From: Klebsiella indica | GTDB lineage: Bacteria; Pseudomonadota; Gammaproteobacteria; Enterobacterales; Enterobacteriaceae | Direction of reading: 5' to 3' | Length of the DNA stretch: 64,000 nucleotides | NCBI RefSeq assembly: GCF_005860775.1 | Contig: NZ_VCHQ01000005.1 | Coordinates: forward strand, 186,001 to 250,000 | Notes under the pieces: generated by a model | Told to the model about the DNA's origin: nothing | Database searches by the model: none | What the model saw: only the letters and a program-made list of their open reading frames with translations | Shown here: positions 1 to 10,128 of the stretch, piece by piece | Numbering within the stretch: position 1 is the first letter of the stretch | Layout of the letters: each line of letters opens with the position of its first letter | Made by a program: the position numbers and the translations under genes

Positions 1-224
1 AAACCTATCAGGCATCGTGTCTGGCGGGTCTGGGAATTATTCAGGTTCCGCGAACTGGCGTGCGTGACATGCTGCGCACCGGTGAACTGATAGAAATTCT
101 GCCTCATTACCGCGCCGAACCATTACCGGTCTCATTGATTTATCCCCACCGGCGTAATCTTTCACGTCGGGTACATCTGTTTATGGAGTGGTTAGGCGGG
201 CTGATGAAAACCTATGTCGATTAG
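1..224 (+). CDS. yhjC: LysR-family regulator, C-terminal fragment (probable yhjC)
   Basis: An open frame runs in from the window edge (codons in phase with base 3) to a TAG at 222-224, giving about 73 residues that end in LMKTYVD. The text reads like the end of a LysR effector domain, with an internal VPRTGVRDML and a final amphipathic helix around FMEWLGGLMK. In E. coli the gene directly upstream of yhjD, in the same orientation, is the LysR regulator yhjC, so position and family agree. The DNA-binding half lies outside the window, so the target genes cannot be judged. The assignment rests mainly on synteny; any LysR protein would look similar here. Confidence 0.7.
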   Translation, partial: TYQASCLAGLGIIQVPRTGVRDMLRTGELIEILPHYRAEPLPVSLIYPHRRNLSRRVHLFMEWLGGLMKTYVD

Positions 225-300
225 GAATCAGACACCGTATCAACGATTTTACGTATATAATTTTGATGAATACCGCTGTAAAAAAAGGAAGAAAAACGTT

Positions 301-1332
301 ATGACGCCGGAAAACGACGCTCAACGCCCGCCCCAGGAACCTGGCTCGCCGCCGGATAAAAACAAAAGCACGATAGCCGCGATTAATGATTCTGCCGTGG
401 CGAAAAAGGCCAATCAGGCACTGAAAACCGTCACCGGAACGGCAGAAAAAGTCCAGCGCAACCCCATTATTGCGCACCTCATTCGCGCCGCCGAGCGCTT
501 CAACGACAGGCTTGGCAATCAGTTTGGCGCCGCCATCACTTACTTCTCGTTTTTGTCGATGATCCCTATCCTGATGGTCTCTTTTGCGGCCGCCGGCTTT
601 GTGCTGGCTTCGCATCCCACCTTACTACAGGATATCTTCGATAAAATTTTGCTCAACGTGAGCGACCCGACTCTCGCCGCAACGCTGAAAAATACCATCA
701 ACACCGCCGTCCAGCAGCGCACCGCGGTGGGTATCGTCGGCCTGCTGGTCGCGCTCTATTCGGGGATTAACTGGATGGGCAACCTGCGCGAGGCGATTCG
801 CGCCCAGTCGCGTGACGTCTGGGAACGCACGCCGCAGGATCAGGAGAAGATTTGGGTAAAGTATTTCCGCGACCTTATCTCGCTGATCGGCCTGCTGGTT
901 GCATTAGTGATCACCTTATCGATCACCTCAGTGGCAGGTTCCGCCCAGCGGATAATTATCTCGGCGCTTTATCTCGATAATATCGAATGGCTGAAACCCG
1001 CATGGCGACTGATTGGTCTCGCAATCTCTATTTTCGCCAACTATCTGCTGTTTTTCTGGATTTTCTGGCGACTGCCGCGCCACCGTCCTCGCCGCAAGGC
1101 GTTGATTCGCGGCACGCTGATTGCGGCGGTCGGCTTTGAGATAATCAAAATCATTATGACCTGGACGCTACCGGCGCTGGTGAAGTCCCCTTCAGGAGCG
1201 GCATTTGGCTCGGTACTGGGGATAATGGCATTCTTTTATTTCTTCGCCCGCCTGACGCTTTTCTGCGCCGCATGGATTGCGACTGCCGAGTATAAAGGCG
1301 ACCATCGGATGCCGGGCAAATCCCACGATTAA
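301..1332 (+). CDS. yhjD: YhjD, YihY-family inner membrane protein
   Basis: A 343-residue polytopic inner-membrane protein that matches E. coli YhjD (about 337 residues) nearly end to end from residue 45 on. A hydrophilic N-terminus is followed by a membrane segment at about 78-103 (AAITYFSFLSMIPI) and several more to the C-terminus, typical of the YihY/virulence factor BrkB family. In E. coli a point mutation in yhjD lets cells survive without Kdo on lipid A, which has led to the idea that it helps move lipid A precursors; its normal substrate is unproven. I chose the ATG at 301, behind an AAGGAAG-type ribosome site, over in-frame upstream codons because homologues begin MTxEN. It probably forms its own transcription unit. 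Confidence 0.93.
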   Translation: MTPENDAQRPPQEPGSPPDKNKSTIAAINDSAVAKKANQALKTVTGTAEKVQRNPIIAHLIRAAERFNDRLGNQFGAAITYFSFLSMIPILMVSFAAAGFVLASHPTLLQDIFDKILLNVSDPTLAATLKNTINTAVQQRTAVGIVGLLVALYSGINWMGNLREAIRAQSRDVWERTPQDQEKIWVKYFRDLISLIGLLVALVITLSITSVAGSAQRIIISALYLDNIEWLKPAWRLIGLAISIFANYLLFFWIFWRLPRHRPRRKALIRGTLIAAVGFEIIKIIMTWTLPALVKSPSGAAFGSVLGIMAFFYFFARLTLFCAAWIATAEYKGDHRMPGKSHD

Positions 1333-1340
1333 ATCATTAC

Positions 1341-1371
1341 TGGGCTGAATAAAGACGCAAAATTCAGCCCA
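1341..1371 (+). terminator. Inverted repeat after yhjD, possible terminator
   Basis: Ten-base arms TGGGCTGAAT and ATTCAGCCCA surround an 11-base loop nine bases past the yhjD stop. No clear T-tract follows, so it may protect the 3' end rather than terminate strongly. Confidence 0.35.
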
Positions 1372-1601
1372 ACCTATTATTTCAGCAGATAAATCCAACA
1401 CGTAACTTTTCTTTAACCAGAAACTGGTTTTATCAACCATAACTTGAATTATGTGAAGCATTTCATAGAAGTTATTTTCCGGTAACAAAAATTATCCACT
1501 TTTTGCCTCTTTTTCAGGCTATCGCTCCCCTTGTTACAGATTGAAATGTCCCTGATGCTGTGGCTATATGGCCCTTCGTTCGCAAAAAATAAGAAAGATC
1601 T

Positions 1602-2924
1602 ATGCAATCCACAGCCACAACACTCGACAACGCTCAGGAAACCGTCCCGGTTAATTCACGCAATAAAGTCGTGGTCGCCTCACTCATTGGTACCGCCATT
1701 GAGTTCTTTGACTTCTATATCTATGCCACTGCAGCGGTCATTGTCTTCCCGCACATTTTCTTCCCGCAGGGCGATCCTGCTGCCGCCACGCTACAGTCGC
1801 TGGCGACGTTTGCTATCGCCTTTATTGCCCGCCCTATCGGATCCGCGGTATTTGGTCATTTTGGCGACCGGGTAGGCCGTAAAACGACCCTGGTGGCTTC
1901 ATTGCTGACCATGGGGATCTCCACCGTGGTTATCGGCCTGCTGCCTGGCTATGAGACTATCGGAATTATGGCGCCGATGCTGCTGGCGCTGGCGCGTTTT
2001 GGCCAGGGTCTGGGTCTCGGTGGAGAATGGGGCGGCGCGGCGTTACTGGCGACGGAAAACGCGCCGTCGCGCAAGCGCGCGCTGTATGGTTCTTTCCCGC
2101 AACTGGGCGCGCCTATCGGCTTTTTCTTCGCTAACGGCACCTTCCTGCTGCTCTCCTGGCTGCTGACCGACCAGCAATTTATGGACTGGGGCTGGCGTCT
2201 GCCGTTTATCTTCTCCGCCGTGCTGGTGATCATCGGTCTGTACGTTCGCGTGTCCCTGCACGAGTCGCCGGTGTTCGCTAAAGTCGCCGCCGCGAAGAAA
2301 CAGGTGAAAATCCCGTTAGGCACGCTGTTGACAAAACACATTCGCGTTACTGTCCTCGGCACCTTTATCATGCTGGCGACCTACACGCTGTTTTATATCA
2401 TGACCGTCTACTCCATGACCTTCAGCACCGCCGCTGCCCCGATTGGTCTCGGTTTGCCGCGCAACGAAGTGCTGTGGATGCTGATGATGGCGGTTATTGG
2501 TTTTGGCGTGATGATACCGGTTGCCGGCATGCTGGCAGATGCATTTGGCCGCCGTAAGAGCATGGTCGTCATCACGGCCCTGATCATTCTCTTCGCGCTG
2601 TTTGCCTTTAAACCGCTGCTCGGCTCCGGCAGCCCTCTGCTGGTCTTTGTCTTCCTGCTGCTTGGTCTGAGCCTGATGGGGCTGACCTTTGGCCCGATGG
2701 GCGCGCTGCTGCCAGAGCTGTTCCCGACGGAAGTTCGTTACACGGGCGCCTCGTTCTCCTATAACGTCTCGTCGATCCTCGGCGCTTCCGTGGCGCCGTA
2801 TATCGCCGCCTGGCTGCAGGGCAATTACGGCCTGCCTGCGGTGGGGCTCTACCTGGCCGCAATGGCGACGCTGACGATGATTGCCCTGCTGCTCACTCAC
2901 GAAACGCGTCATCAGTCGCTGTAA
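1602..2924 (+). CDS. yhjE: YhjE, MFS metabolite:H+ symporter
   Basis: A 440-residue, 12-helix major facilitator protein, the same length as E. coli YhjE and nearly identical through long stretches. The loop 2-3 signature GHFGDRVGRK and the DAFGRRKS repeat in the second half are typical of the metabolite:H+ symporter branch that includes ProP, ShiA and KgtP. The substrate of YhjE is not established. The start at 1602 follows AAGAAAGATCT. In E. coli the genes yhjG and pdeH (yhjH) lie between yhjE and kdgK on the opposite strand; here only about 270 bp separates yhjE from kdgK, so both are missing from this place. Confidence 0.93.
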   Translation: MQSTATTLDNAQETVPVNSRNKVVVASLIGTAIEFFDFYIYATAAVIVFPHIFFPQGDPAAATLQSLATFAIAFIARPIGSAVFGHFGDRVGRKTTLVASLLTMGISTVVIGLLPGYETIGIMAPMLLALARFGQGLGLGGEWGGAALLATENAPSRKRALYGSFPQLGAPIGFFFANGTFLLLSWLLTDQQFMDWGWRLPFIFSAVLVIIGLYVRVSLHESPVFAKVAAAKKQVKIPLGTLLTKHIRVTVLGTFIMLATYTLFYIMTVYSMTFSTAAAPIGLGLPRNEVLWMLMMAVIGFGVMIPVAGMLADAFGRRKSMVVITALIILFALFAFKPLLGSGSPLLVFVFLLLGLSLMGLTFGPMGALLPELFPTEVRYTGASFSYNVSSILGASVAPYIAAWLQGNYGLPAVGLYLAAMATLTMIALLLTHETRHQSL

Positions 2925-3111
2925 CGCTCTTCGCCCCCGGCGCATTGCAGCCAGGGGCGACATTTCACCCCGCTATTTTTCATCAGCGACCACATCGCCC
3001 AATCCGGATTCGCCTGTTCCTTGCCACGTGACCATCCGGTAAACACCGGAAAAGCCAATGACGCTGACAATTGCGGTCTCCGTCACATAATCCGCGTCAG
3101 GTCAAAAAAAT

Positions 3112-3130
3112 AATGGAACGTTGTTTTAAT
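3112..3130 (+). promoter_or_regulatory. Candidate KdgR operator upstream of kdgK
   Basis: AATGGAACGTTGTTTTAAT lies about 70 bp before the kdgK start. It closely resembles the imperfect palindrome bound by the IclR-type repressor KdgR (AATGAAAC-N-TGTTTCATT type), which controls KDG and pectin catabolism in enterobacteria. The site is seen directly; its function is inferred from kdgK being a known KdgR target. Confidence 0.65.
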
Positions 3131-3197
3131 ATGGTTGACCATAAAAGCGACCCAGCGCACACTAGAACGAATATTGATTTAATTTCAGGTCATCACT

Positions 3198-4127
3198 ATG
3201 TCGAAGAAAATTGCCGTCATTGGCGAATGTATGATTGAACTGTCAGAAAAAGGGGCGGCAGTAAACCGCGGCTTCGGCGGCGATACGCTAAACACTTCCG
3301 TCTATATCGCTCGTCAGACCGACGCCAGCGCACTGAGTGTGCACTACGTCACCGCACTGGGAACTGATACCTTTAGTCAACAGATGCTCGAATCCTGGCA
3401 GCGCGAAAATGTCCAGACCGACCTGATTCAGCGTATGGCCGACCGTTTACCGGGCCTGTACTATATCGAAACCGACGATACCGGCGAGCGGACCTTTTAC
3501 TACTGGCGCAATGAAGCAGCGGCCAGGTTCTGGCTGGAAAGCGAACAGTCTGCGGCGATCTGTGAAGCACTGGCGACCTTTGACTATCTCTATCTCAGCG
3601 GTATCAGTCTGGCGATCCTCAGTCCCGCCAGCCGTGAAAAACTGCTGACCCTGCTGCGCCAATGCCGCGCGAACGGCGGCAAAGTGATCTTCGATAACAA
3701 CTATCGCCCTCGCCTGTGGAGCAGCAAAGAGGAGACGCAGCAGGTTTATCAGCAGATGCTGACCTGCACCGATATCGCTTTCCTGACCCTTGACGATGAA
3801 GATGCCCTGTGGGGGGAGAAACCGGTTGAGGACGTGATTGCGCGTACTCACGCCGCTGGCGTCGAAGAAGTGGTGGTCAAACGCGGCGCCGAATCCTGCC
3901 TGGTGGCGATTGCTGGCCAACCGCAACAGGAAGTTCCGGCGGTAAAACTGCCAAAAGAGCGTGTGATTGATACCACAGCGGCAGGTGATTCGTTCAGCGC
4001 TGGCTATCTGGCGGTACGCCTGACCGGCGGAGACGCCGAATCCGCGGCAAAACGCGGGCATCTGACCGCCAGCACGGTAATACAGTATCGCGGCGCGATT
4101 ATCCCGCGCGAAGCGATGCCGCAGTAA
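3198..4127 (+). CDS. kdgK: KdgK, 2-dehydro-3-deoxygluconokinase
   Basis: This PfkB/ribokinase-family kinase phosphorylates 2-keto-3-deoxygluconate to KDPG, feeding hexuronate and pectin breakdown into the Entner-Doudoroff aldolase step. The 309 residues equal the E. coli enzyme in length. The N-terminal IAVIGECMIELS strand and the GGDTLNTS sugar-binding turn are present, and the second PfkB signature DTTAAGDSFSAGY places the catalytic base at about Asp264. The start is ATG at 3198. It is monocistronic, with a KdgR-like box upstream and a strong terminator downstream. It is distinct from the second PfkB kinase in this window, the probable 2-ketogluconokinase near 39.4-40.3 kb. Confidence 0.96.
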   Translation: MSKKIAVIGECMIELSEKGAAVNRGFGGDTLNTSVYIARQTDASALSVHYVTALGTDTFSQQMLESWQRENVQTDLIQRMADRLPGLYYIETDDTGERTFYYWRNEAAARFWLESEQSAAICEALATFDYLYLSGISLAILSPASREKLLTLLRQCRANGGKVIFDNNYRPRLWSSKEETQQVYQQMLTCTDIAFLTLDDEDALWGEKPVEDVIARTHAAGVEEVVVKRGAESCLVAIAGQPQQEVPAVKLPKERVIDTTAAGDSFSAGYLAVRLTGGDAESAAKRGHLTASTVIQYRGAIIPREAMPQ

Positions 4128-4266
4128 TCTCCCCGGCGCAACGCTGATCCGGCCCACGTTAAATCAGTAACCTAACGATATTATTGATTTACCTGGCCGG
4201 ATAAAGCCCCAGCCGCCGCCCGGCTGAAACGCAAGCCCAATGGCTGATACCGTTGTTATCGGCCTC

Positions 4267-4296
4267 ACCGGATAGCATGGCTATCCGGTTTTTCTT
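4267..4296 (+). terminator. Rho-independent terminator of kdgK
   Basis: ACCGGATAGC and GCTATCCGGT form a ten-base-pair stem with a three-base loop, followed on the plus strand by TTTTCTT. It lies between the convergent kdgK and yhjJ genes, and the T-tract points to kdgK. Confidence 0.85.
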
Positions 4297-5800
4297 ACTG
4301 CGCTGGCGGGGTATCCGTCACGTCGTTGTTCCCTTCCGCGACATCGTTGCTGCCTTCAGTCGCTGGCGCGGCGGCGGGTACAGGCGCCATCACTTTCTCC
4401 CACGTCGCCTGGAGATCCTTTATGTTGTATTCCGGCTCGCTCTGCGGCTGCTGCAGTACCAGCGCCATATCCTGCGACAGTTGCTGACGCAGGTACTGGT
4501 TTAGCATGTCAACCGTCAGTGAGTTAAGGAACTCCTGGCGCAGCTTCTGATACTGCTCAGGCGCAATATCCACCACCTGGTTTTGCAACGAACGCATCCG
4601 CTGACTGATCAGGATATACGTATCGGTGCGCGCATAGGTGGCGAACAGCTTCTGCAACTCAAGGTTTTTCTGCGCAATCAGGGCAGCAAACTCATCCTGT
4701 GACAGACCGTTATCGCGCACTTTCGCCAGTTCGCGCGCCACGGTCGTTAAGTTTGCATTCAGACGTTCGGCCGGCGATTCGATATTGATCGCACACTGCG
4801 CCCGCAAGTAGAGAACGCGACAGTCAAAACTGAGGTTGATGTCCTTGATATTACTTTTGCGTAAATTCTGCTGTACGTGCCAGAACAGCGCTTCACGCGC
4901 AAGATCATCGCGCCAGTAACGCTGGAGCGCAACCGAGTCGCGAATCGGTTGCCACGGCGCATCCCACATCAGTGACAGCTTATCCTGGCGCACCGCATCG
5001 GTCATAATACTGACCGGCATTGTCGGTAGCGGCGAGAGCGTAGGAACCGCCGCTGGCGTCTCGCGCTTGCCTTTCAGGCTACCGAAGATTTTGTTGATTT
5101 GCTCGGCGACGTTGCGACTGTCAACGTTACCAACGACGATCAGCGTCATGGCATCCGGCGTATACCACTTGTGATAGAAATCTTTTAATTTGGCAATATC
5201 AATCGGTTGCTTCAGCGGCACGGCCGGATCGTGCGCCAGCATCGTTGAACCTTTCAGCCGATAGCGCCACCAGCTTTCTTTGGTATTCGCAGGCCAGGTC
5301 GCCACCATATCCTCGCTCTGCAAAGCGTGATTGACCGTTTCCCGGGTAATTGACAGCTTACCATTTGCATTTGCCAGCCAGCTCAACGCCTCTTTCAGCA
5401 AATCGTTACGGTTATTCGGTAAGCTCAGGTTAAACAGACTGTAGTCATAAGAGACGATCGCGGGGGGTAAAGGGCGGTTTGGATCAATACTCTGCTGCCA
5501 CAACGAACGTGCCTGCATGGTCGGCAGGGCACCACTTTGCGTCAGCGCAAGACGGGGGATAAAGTGGCTAAAACCGCTCTGCTGAGTGCTCTCACTCAAC
5601 GAGCCAATATTTACGGACAAGCGAATTTCGACGCGATCGCTGGGACGTTGCGGGGTCGCTAACACCTGCCACTGAAAGCCATTTGCAAGCACCCCTTGTT
5701 GCCAGGCCGGGTCCGGCTGGAGCGCTTCAGCCTGCACATAACCGGCTGCCGCCATCATCAGCAACCCACCGGTTAAGAGTCGAATTTTTGTGCCCTGCAT
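4295..5800 (-). CDS. yhjJ: YhjJ, periplasmic M16 peptidase-like protein (inactive type)
   Basis: A 501-residue protein with a clear signal peptide (MQGTKIRLLTGGLLMMAAAG, cleaved near AEA), homologous over its length to E. coli YhjJ (about 498 residues) and to the M16 zinc-peptidase fold (pitrilysin/insulinase). The catalytic HxxEH motif expected near residue 80 reads HFIPR, so the zinc ligands and catalytic glutamate are missing, as in other YhjJ proteins. It is therefore probably a non-catalytic periplasmic binding or partner protein. Two M16-like halves are visible, the second from about residue 250 (SPLPTMPVSIMTDAVRQDKL). It ends in a Gly/Asn/Asp-rich tail that is not conserved in E. coli. 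It is convergent with kdgK and probably monocistronic. Confidence 0.93.
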   Translation of the reverse strand: MQGTKIRLLTGGLLMMAAAGYVQAEALQPDPAWQQGVLANGFQWQVLATPQRPSDRVEIRLSVNIGSLSESTQQSGFSHFIPRLALTQSGALPTMQARSLWQQSIDPNRPLPPAIVSYDYSLFNLSLPNNRNDLLKEALSWLANANGKLSITRETVNHALQSEDMVATWPANTKESWWRYRLKGSTMLAHDPAVPLKQPIDIAKLKDFYHKWYTPDAMTLIVVGNVDSRNVAEQINKIFGSLKGKRETPAAVPTLSPLPTMPVSIMTDAVRQDKLSLMWDAPWQPIRDSVALQRYWRDDLAREALFWHVQQNLRKSNIKDINLSFDCRVLYLRAQCAINIESPAERLNANLTTVARELAKVRDNGLSQDEFAALIAQKNLELQKLFATYARTDTYILISQRMRSLQNQVVDIAPEQYQKLRQEFLNSLTVDMLNQYLRQQLSQDMALVLQQPQSEPEYNIKDLQATWEKVMAPVPAAAPATEGSNDVAEGNNDVTDTPPAQ

Positions 5801-5933
5801 GTGAACCCCTGATCAACATTCCTGGTTACAACAGCAGCCCACGGACGGACCGCCGAAAAATGTGGTAAGTGAAGTACGTCGGTTAGACCACGCGAAGATG
5901 AAAATGTCACATGTAGACGTTAAATAAACATTT

Positions 5934-6059
5934 GTACCCGTCATACTTCAAGTTGCATGTGCGTTGGCTTTCCTCGTTCACCCCAGTCTCGTACTGGAGT
6001 ACGCTCCCGGGGATTCACTGCCTCGCCGCCTTCCTGCAACTCGAATTATTTAAGGTATA
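5934..6059. repeat. ERIC element
   Basis: About 126 bp between yhjJ and dctA starts TACCCGTCATACTTCAAGTT and ends GAATTATTTAAGGTATA, with the central CACCCCAGTC / GGGGATTCAC core. These are the terminal and core sequences of enterobacterial repetitive intergenic consensus elements. It can fold into a long imperfect hairpin. Confidence 0.9.
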
Positions 6060-6104
6060 GAGTCGCGCTGTACAAACGACAGCGCTCCCTAATTATGCGC
6101 AGGA

Positions 6105-6131
6105 GCCCGTTCTCCAGCAAGGAGAACGGGC
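6105..6131 (-). terminator. Hairpin downstream of dctA
   Basis: Perfect 11-base arms GCCCGTTCTCC and GGAGAACGGGC with a five-base loop lie 13 bp beyond the dctA stop. In the dctA direction the following bases are not T-rich, so it may act as a 3' stabilising stem or a weak terminator. Confidence 0.5.
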
Positions 6132-6144
6132 CTAACAGATGGAT

Positions 6145-7509
<1,365 letters not shown>

Positions 7510-7585
7510 TCAGAAATAACAAGGTGCACATTTGCAACGGAATTGTTAATAAATTTGAGCTGACTCGCACAAGCTAACAATACAG

Positions 7586-9583
7586 TTACAAATTTGCATC
7601 CCCGGTATCATTCAGTAAAAAGCGGGTCATAAATGCTTCCGGCGGAATGGCGCCGCTAAACAGCCCACCCTGCGCAATATCGATCCCCGCCGCCTGCAGC
7701 CAGGTATACTGCGCCTGGGTTTCAACGCCCTCCGCAACAATACGCAGATTGAGGCCCCGAGCCAGTTGTATAATCGCCGGGACCAGACTGATGTCATCCG
7801 GCAGCATATCGATCAACGTCTTATCGATTTTCAACATGTCCACTGGCAACGATTTGATATGTTGCAGTTGACGCAGGCCCACGTAACCCATAGCGAAATC
7901 ATCCAGCGTAATCCGCGCGCCTGCTTCACGCAGCGGACGCAGCCGGGAAATCAGCGTCTGCGGCTCGTCCATTCGACGGCTTTCTGTCACTTCCAGCACC
8001 AGGGTATCCGGCACAACGCGGTAGCGCGCAAGCAGCGCCAGTATTTCCACTTCGCTGTCGCTATGCAGCAACGAGGCATTAACCGACAACGGCAGCATGA
8101 TCCCCTGATTCTGCCAGACGACCAACTGTCGACAGGCTTCTTCCAGTAGCCAGTAGCCGACTGGAGCCGTCAGCCCGCAGGCGTCAATGCGCTCAAGCAG
8201 ATCTCCCGGCAGCGACCAGTCGCCATTCGCCTGGCGCTGCCGTAGATGCACTTTCGCGCCACACACTTCACCGCTACGGGCATCTACCTGAGGTTGCAGC
8301 CAGATAGCAAACTGCTGGTTATCGAGCGCCGTCAAAATATCATGCTCTTCTCTCAGCCGACGTTGCGCTTTCTCCATCTGCTGCGGATCAAAGAACTCAA
8401 TCTGGTTTTTACCTTTACGACGCGCGGTTACGGCGGCAGAAAACGCCCGCCGATAGAGCTGTTCGGCGCTGATTTCACCGTTAAACATCGCGATACCGAC
8501 GCTGGCGCAGGGGCGAAGCTGGATACCGTGTAACGGTAAACGCTCATTTATAACAGTAAGTACTTGCTTACTTAGCGTAACCGCCTGCCAGGGTTCAGCC
8601 ATGCTGGAGGCCAGGATCGCAAAGTCGTAACCGCTTACCTGGGCCAGCACCATTTGCGAAGGAATAATCGCGCGCAGCTTTTCCACCAGAGTCAGCAGCA
8701 GCATTTCGCGCTGCGTCTCTTTCAGCACGCCAGCGGTATCCTGCAGCGTTTCACAGGCAATGATCAGCAGTGCCGAAGCCTGAGAACGGGCAACTATCTG
8801 CTCCAGCATCGCCATCAAAAAGGCTTTATTGGGCAGCTCGGACTCCGGGAAACGGGTCGATTGCAAAGAGAGTTCATCATGCTGGCGCAGCAAAGTCTGC
8901 TGATTACGGTTGTAACTGCGCACCAGCATTCCAAGTTCATCATCATGATGTAAACGCGGTAGCGTAAGCTGGTGGCCGAGGCGCTCCTGCTGCGGCACAT
9001 CATTCAGTTCGCGGGCGATTTTACGTAACGGACGCACGATGAGACGGTTGATACACCAGGTGAGCGCCACCGTCAGAACCAGCACCAACAGTAAGTAAGC
9101 AGTTACTAACGTTGAGAGCGCACTCATCACGAATTTGTACATCCGCCAGGAGTCGGCCTGTAGCACCAGGTAAGCCAGCGGCTGCGGATTCGCAGGCCGC
9201 TCAAGAGAGTAGATCGGCAATGAAATCTGGACTGGCAGTTCGAACATCCGGGTGATCATTACCGGGACCGGACGCTCCGGGATAAAGCGCATTCGCAACG
9301 CCTGGAATTGATTAGGCAGTACAACGTCTGCCCGGCTGACGACACCCGCGGGCTGAATGCTGCTCAGAATCGTTTCCGCTTCCGGAATATCGGCTTTCAG
9401 GATCGCCGCTGATAGCGGTTCGCGGACGGAACGCGCGATGCTTTCTAATTGCGTGGCCGTGGTAAAGCGACTCTGCTGAACAAAGTGGAACAGCAAAATA
9501 GAACAGAAGACCAATACGAACGCCATGGATACGCTCGCGACCATCGCCATCTGTTTAATTGTAAGTGAGCGGCTGACGCGCAA
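7586..9583 (-). CDS. pdeK: PdeK/YhjK-type GGDEF-EAL membrane protein with degenerate EAL motif
   Basis: About 665 residues, homologous to E. coli YhjK (PdeK) and the HmsP group. Order of parts: membrane segment at about 10-35, periplasmic loop, second segment near 150-175, HAMP-like linker, GGDEF-like domain with the active-site loop reduced to GYDF, and an EAL domain from about 430. The EAL signature itself reads KVHLR: the metal-binding glutamate is Lys444 (codon AAA at 8252-8254). DDFAMGY, the VTES glutamate, KID and EGVET remain. The late loop reads [10 protein letters not shown] instead of the usual QGFLFARPLP. I prefer a TTG start at 9583 because GGAG lies seven bases upstream and homologues begin RVSRSLT; an ATG at 9628 is possible. 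Its place beside bcs suggests c-di-GMP input to cellulose, probably as a sensor rather than an enzyme. Confidence 0.85.
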   Translation of the reverse strand: MRVSRSLTIKQMAMVASVSMAFVLVFCSILLFHFVQQSRFTTATQLESIARSVREPLSAAILKADIPEAETILSSIQPAGVVSRADVVLPNQFQALRMRFIPERPVPVMITRMFELPVQISLPIYSLERPANPQPLAYLVLQADSWRMYKFVMSALSTLVTAYLLLVLVLTVALTWCINRLIVRPLRKIARELNDVPQQERLGHQLTLPRLHHDDELGMLVRSYNRNQQTLLRQHDELSLQSTRFPESELPNKAFLMAMLEQIVARSQASALLIIACETLQDTAGVLKETQREMLLLTLVEKLRAIIPSQMVLAQVSGYDFAILASSMAEPWQAVTLSKQVLTVINERLPLHGIQLRPCASVGIAMFNGEISAEQLYRRAFSAAVTARRKGKNQIEFFDPQQMEKAQRRLREEHDILTALDNQQFAIWLQPQVDARSGEVCGAKVHLRQRQANGDWSLPGDLLERIDACGLTAPVGYWLLEEACRQLVVWQNQGIMLPLSVNASLLHSDSEVEILALLARYRVVPDTLVLEVTESRRMDEPQTLISRLRPLREAGARITLDDFAMGYVGLRQLQHIKSLPVDMLKIDKTLIDMLPDDISLVPAIIQLARGLNLRIVAEGVETQAQYTWLQAAGIDIAQGGLFSGAIPPEAFMTRFLLNDTGDANL

Positions 9584-10044
9584 CGGGGTTCTCCACTGAA
9601 ACTGAACGCATTTTCGGTATAGATCCATCCACACCGATCGTTTTCAGGCTGATTATATACTCAAATCGTGCATTCACGCCCGTAGCCAGGGGCCAGTCCA
9701 TCAGGGAATAATCAGCCTGTATTGCCAAAAAAGGCAAAGCCTGACGAGTATACGCGAAGAGCGTCGGGGAGTGACGCTCTCTCGCATAATTCAGGCTAAT
9801 CTGCACCGGTCGGCGGGAGCGTCTTTTTTAAGGGGAGTGGCGAAATGGTCTATTTTTGTTTTGCGTGGTTTTGAGCGGTGGCCGGTTCCGTTCACTGTCA
9901 ATAGGTGGATACTGGCCATCTCCGCAGCCTGTGAACGGCATGGGCCGTTTCGCGCCCCCCATGCCCCCGGCATTACGCTGAAGCACATAAAAACAGACGC
10001 CAGCCGAAATTATTCAGGCTGAATCAGGGCTAAAAACGAGTTTG
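9584..10044. other. Non-coding stretch between pdeK and the bcs operon end
   Basis: I find no convincing gene. The part next to 9583 must hold the pdeK promoter. A stem with arms AGAGCGTC (9758-9765) and GACGCTCT (9773-9780) is present without a T-tract. GC-rich palindromic fragments occur near 9890-9970, with no family I recognise. Confidence 0.5.
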
Positions 10045-10080
10045 CCGGAGCCACTGATTAACTGATTTCACTGGCTCCGG
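10031..10080 (-). terminator. Probable terminator of the bcs operon
   Basis: Arms CCGGAGCCA (10045-10053) and TGGCTCCGG (10072-10080) flank an 18-base loop. In the bcs direction the stem is followed by a stretch ending CGTTTTTA. It lies about 50 bp past the bcsZ stop. Confidence 0.6.
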
Positions 10081-10128
10081 CGGAGCCGCCCCCTGGCATA
10101 ACGCAGGGAGCAAAACGCATTCCGGCGC

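Noticed and set aside
214-300. Upstream extension of yhjD by 29 codons
   Set aside because: It overlaps the end of the LysR gene, lacks a ribosome site and is absent from homologues; the ATG at 301 has a good site.
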